Below are positions 13,729 through 14,650 of a DNA stretch of 14,650 bases, piece by piece. The translations under genes were made by a program, and so were the position numbers. How positions within the stretch are numbered: position 1 is the first letter of the stretch; each line of letters starts with the position of its first letter. The stretch is from the NCBI GenBank assembly GCA_050946775.1, contig JBMNVL010000044.1, forward strand, positions 1-14,650. The letters are read 5' to 3'. This DNA is from UMGS1474 sp050946775 (GTDB lineage: Bacteria > Bacillota > Clostridia > Oscillospirales > Acutalibacteraceae). Below the pieces are notes generated by a model. That model had not been told where the DNA came from. It did not search any database and was given only the letters and a program-made list of their open reading frames with translations.

Positions 13729-14650
13729 TCAATGGGCGGCTTCCCTGAAAAGTACCCGCACGGTGTTGCCGTATGCCGCCTTGGGATCGTATGCGTAGCA
13801 CAGCTCGTCTACCGAGGCTTTCAGTACGTTGTAGGACAGCGCGTTGTCGCCCGACGCCGGGTCGAAGGGTTCGCCGCCGTAGGAAACGGTGACGGTCGTC
13901 TGTTCCTCCGCCGCGGCGTATTCGACCACGACGCGGATGGGCGTATGCGCCAGCACCGGCAGCAGCATCTGCTGCACCAGCTCCTCAAACGCCAGACGGA
14001 TGCGGTATTTGGTCCGCGCCGGGATATCGGCCCGCAGACAGTACCGGTCGATCTCGCCGCCGGCGCCGATAAAGTCGTACTCCCGGCTGTCGATGACGAT
14101 CTCGAGCACCTTCAGCTTGCGGATGAACTGCCGCGTCCGCTCCTTTTGGGGATCGTCAAAGATCTGCGCCGGCGTGCCGTCCTCGTAAATGCCGCCCTGG
14201 TCCATATAGAACACCCGGTTGCAGATCGCCCGGGCAAAGCTCATCTCGTGGGTGACGATCATCATGGTCTTGCCGCTTTGGGACAGATCCCGGATAACCG
14301 CCTGCACCTCCCCCACCATGGTGGGGTCAAGAGCGCTGGTCGGCTCGTCAAGAAGGATGACGTCGGGATCCATCGCCAGGGTGCGGGCGATGGCGACACG
14401 CTGCTTCTGGCCGCCGGAGAGCTGTTCGGGATACTGGAGCTCCCGTCCCGCCAGTCCGACCCGCCGCAGCAGCGCGACGGCGGTATCGTACGCCTCCTGC
14501 TTGGATTTTTTCAGAATATCCATCGGCGCGAGCATCAGGTTTTCGATCACCGTCAGATGGCCGAACAGATTGAACGACTGAAACACCATGCCCATCCGCC
14601 GGCGCGCCTGCGTCAGGTCAAATTTCGGGGCGGTGATATCCACCCCGTCC
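13729..14650 (-). CDS. Amino-acid-type ABC transporter ATPase with extra C-terminal domain (5' end outside window)
   Basis: This is the ATP-binding subunit of a polar amino acid (GlnQ/HisP-like) importer, cut by the window edge so the Walker A motif is not visible. The first visible residues are DGVDIT. Counting that Val (14643) as 1: Q-loop MVFQSFNLF (19-27), signature LSGGQKQRVAIARTLA (75-90), Walker B VILLDEPTSALDP (95-107) and H-loop IVTHEM (129-134), all intact. GlnQ-type proteins normally end soon after the PQKERTRQFIRKL segment (165-177). Here about 125 residues follow, resembling an RsbW/GHKL ATPase domain: RLAFEELVQQ (216-225), VSYGGEPFDP (253-262), NALSYNVLKASVDELCYAY (267-285). The usual N-box Asn and the G1-box Asp appear lost. 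That domain call is by eye. Permease and binding-protein genes probably lie to the right. Confidence 0.88.
   Translation of the reverse strand, partial: DGVDITAPKFDLTQARRRMGMVFQSFNLFGHLTVIENLMLAPMDILKKSKQEAYDTAVALLRRVGLAGRELQYPEQLSGGQKQRVAIARTLAMDPDVILLDEPTSALDPTMVGEVQAVIRDLSQSGKTMMIVTHEMSFARAICNRVFYMDQGGIYEDGTPAQIFDDPQKERTRQFIRKLKVLEIVIDSREYDFIGAGGEIDRYCLRADIPARTKYRIRLAFEELVQQMLLPVLAHTPIRVVVEYAAAEEQTTVTVSYGGEPFDPASGDNALSYNVLKASVDELCYAYDPKAAYGNTVRVLFREAAH

Overview
The window looks like chromosomal DNA of a GC-rich member of the Clostridia (Firmicutes), perhaps a Ruminococcaceae/Oscillospiraceae relative. The reasons are strong AGGAGG-type ribosome sites, consensus sigma-A promoters with 17-base spacers, a Thr-rich-linker lipoprotein, an EF_2568-type class V aminotransferase beside a DUF3343 (Se/S carrier-like) gene, and a YihY protein. 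The taxonomy is inference. I see no phage, transposon, CRISPR array, tRNA or rRNA. Every intergenic gap is under 300 bases.

Layout. Left edge, minus strand: a DUF3343 gene overlaps by 4 bases a class V cysteine-desulfurase-family gene that runs off the window (1-1166). Divergent from it is a more AT-rich lipoprotein gene (1337-2700) with an apparent one-base deletion in an A run. Next, on the minus strand, come an aminotransferase (5026-6228), trpS (3905-4921) and a fused ispDF (2754-3908); trpS and ispDF overlap by 4 bases, and a 75-base REP-like hairpin lies between the aminotransferase and trpS. On the plus strand, gltX (6347-8005) and glnS (8021-9703) form a two-gene unit charging tRNA-Glu and tRNA-Gln. 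On the minus strand again, a GH3 glycosidase (12649-10334) is followed 10 bases later by a PduL-like gene (10323-9766). A YihY/BrkB membrane protein is on the plus strand (12791-13699). At the right edge an amino-acid-type ABC ATPase on the minus strand runs off the window.

Organisation is regular. All three convergent junctions hold a symmetric hairpin that can end transcription both ways (2699-2744, 9715-9752, 13682-13715). The three divergent junctions hold readable promoters, and two of those promoters, for the aminotransferase and gltX, overlap physically. Neither synthetase leader shows a T-box.

Most genes are ordinary housekeeping. The items most worth a second look are: the ABC ATPase with a C-terminal domain resembling a degenerate GHKL/RsbW-type ATPase; the PduL-like protein that keeps the zinc ligands but lacks three arginines expected of active PduL; the frameshifted lipoprotein; the REP-like hairpin; and a ribosome-site-like sequence inside ispDF in front of the IspF domain. 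I found no convincing multi-gene novel defence or mobile system.
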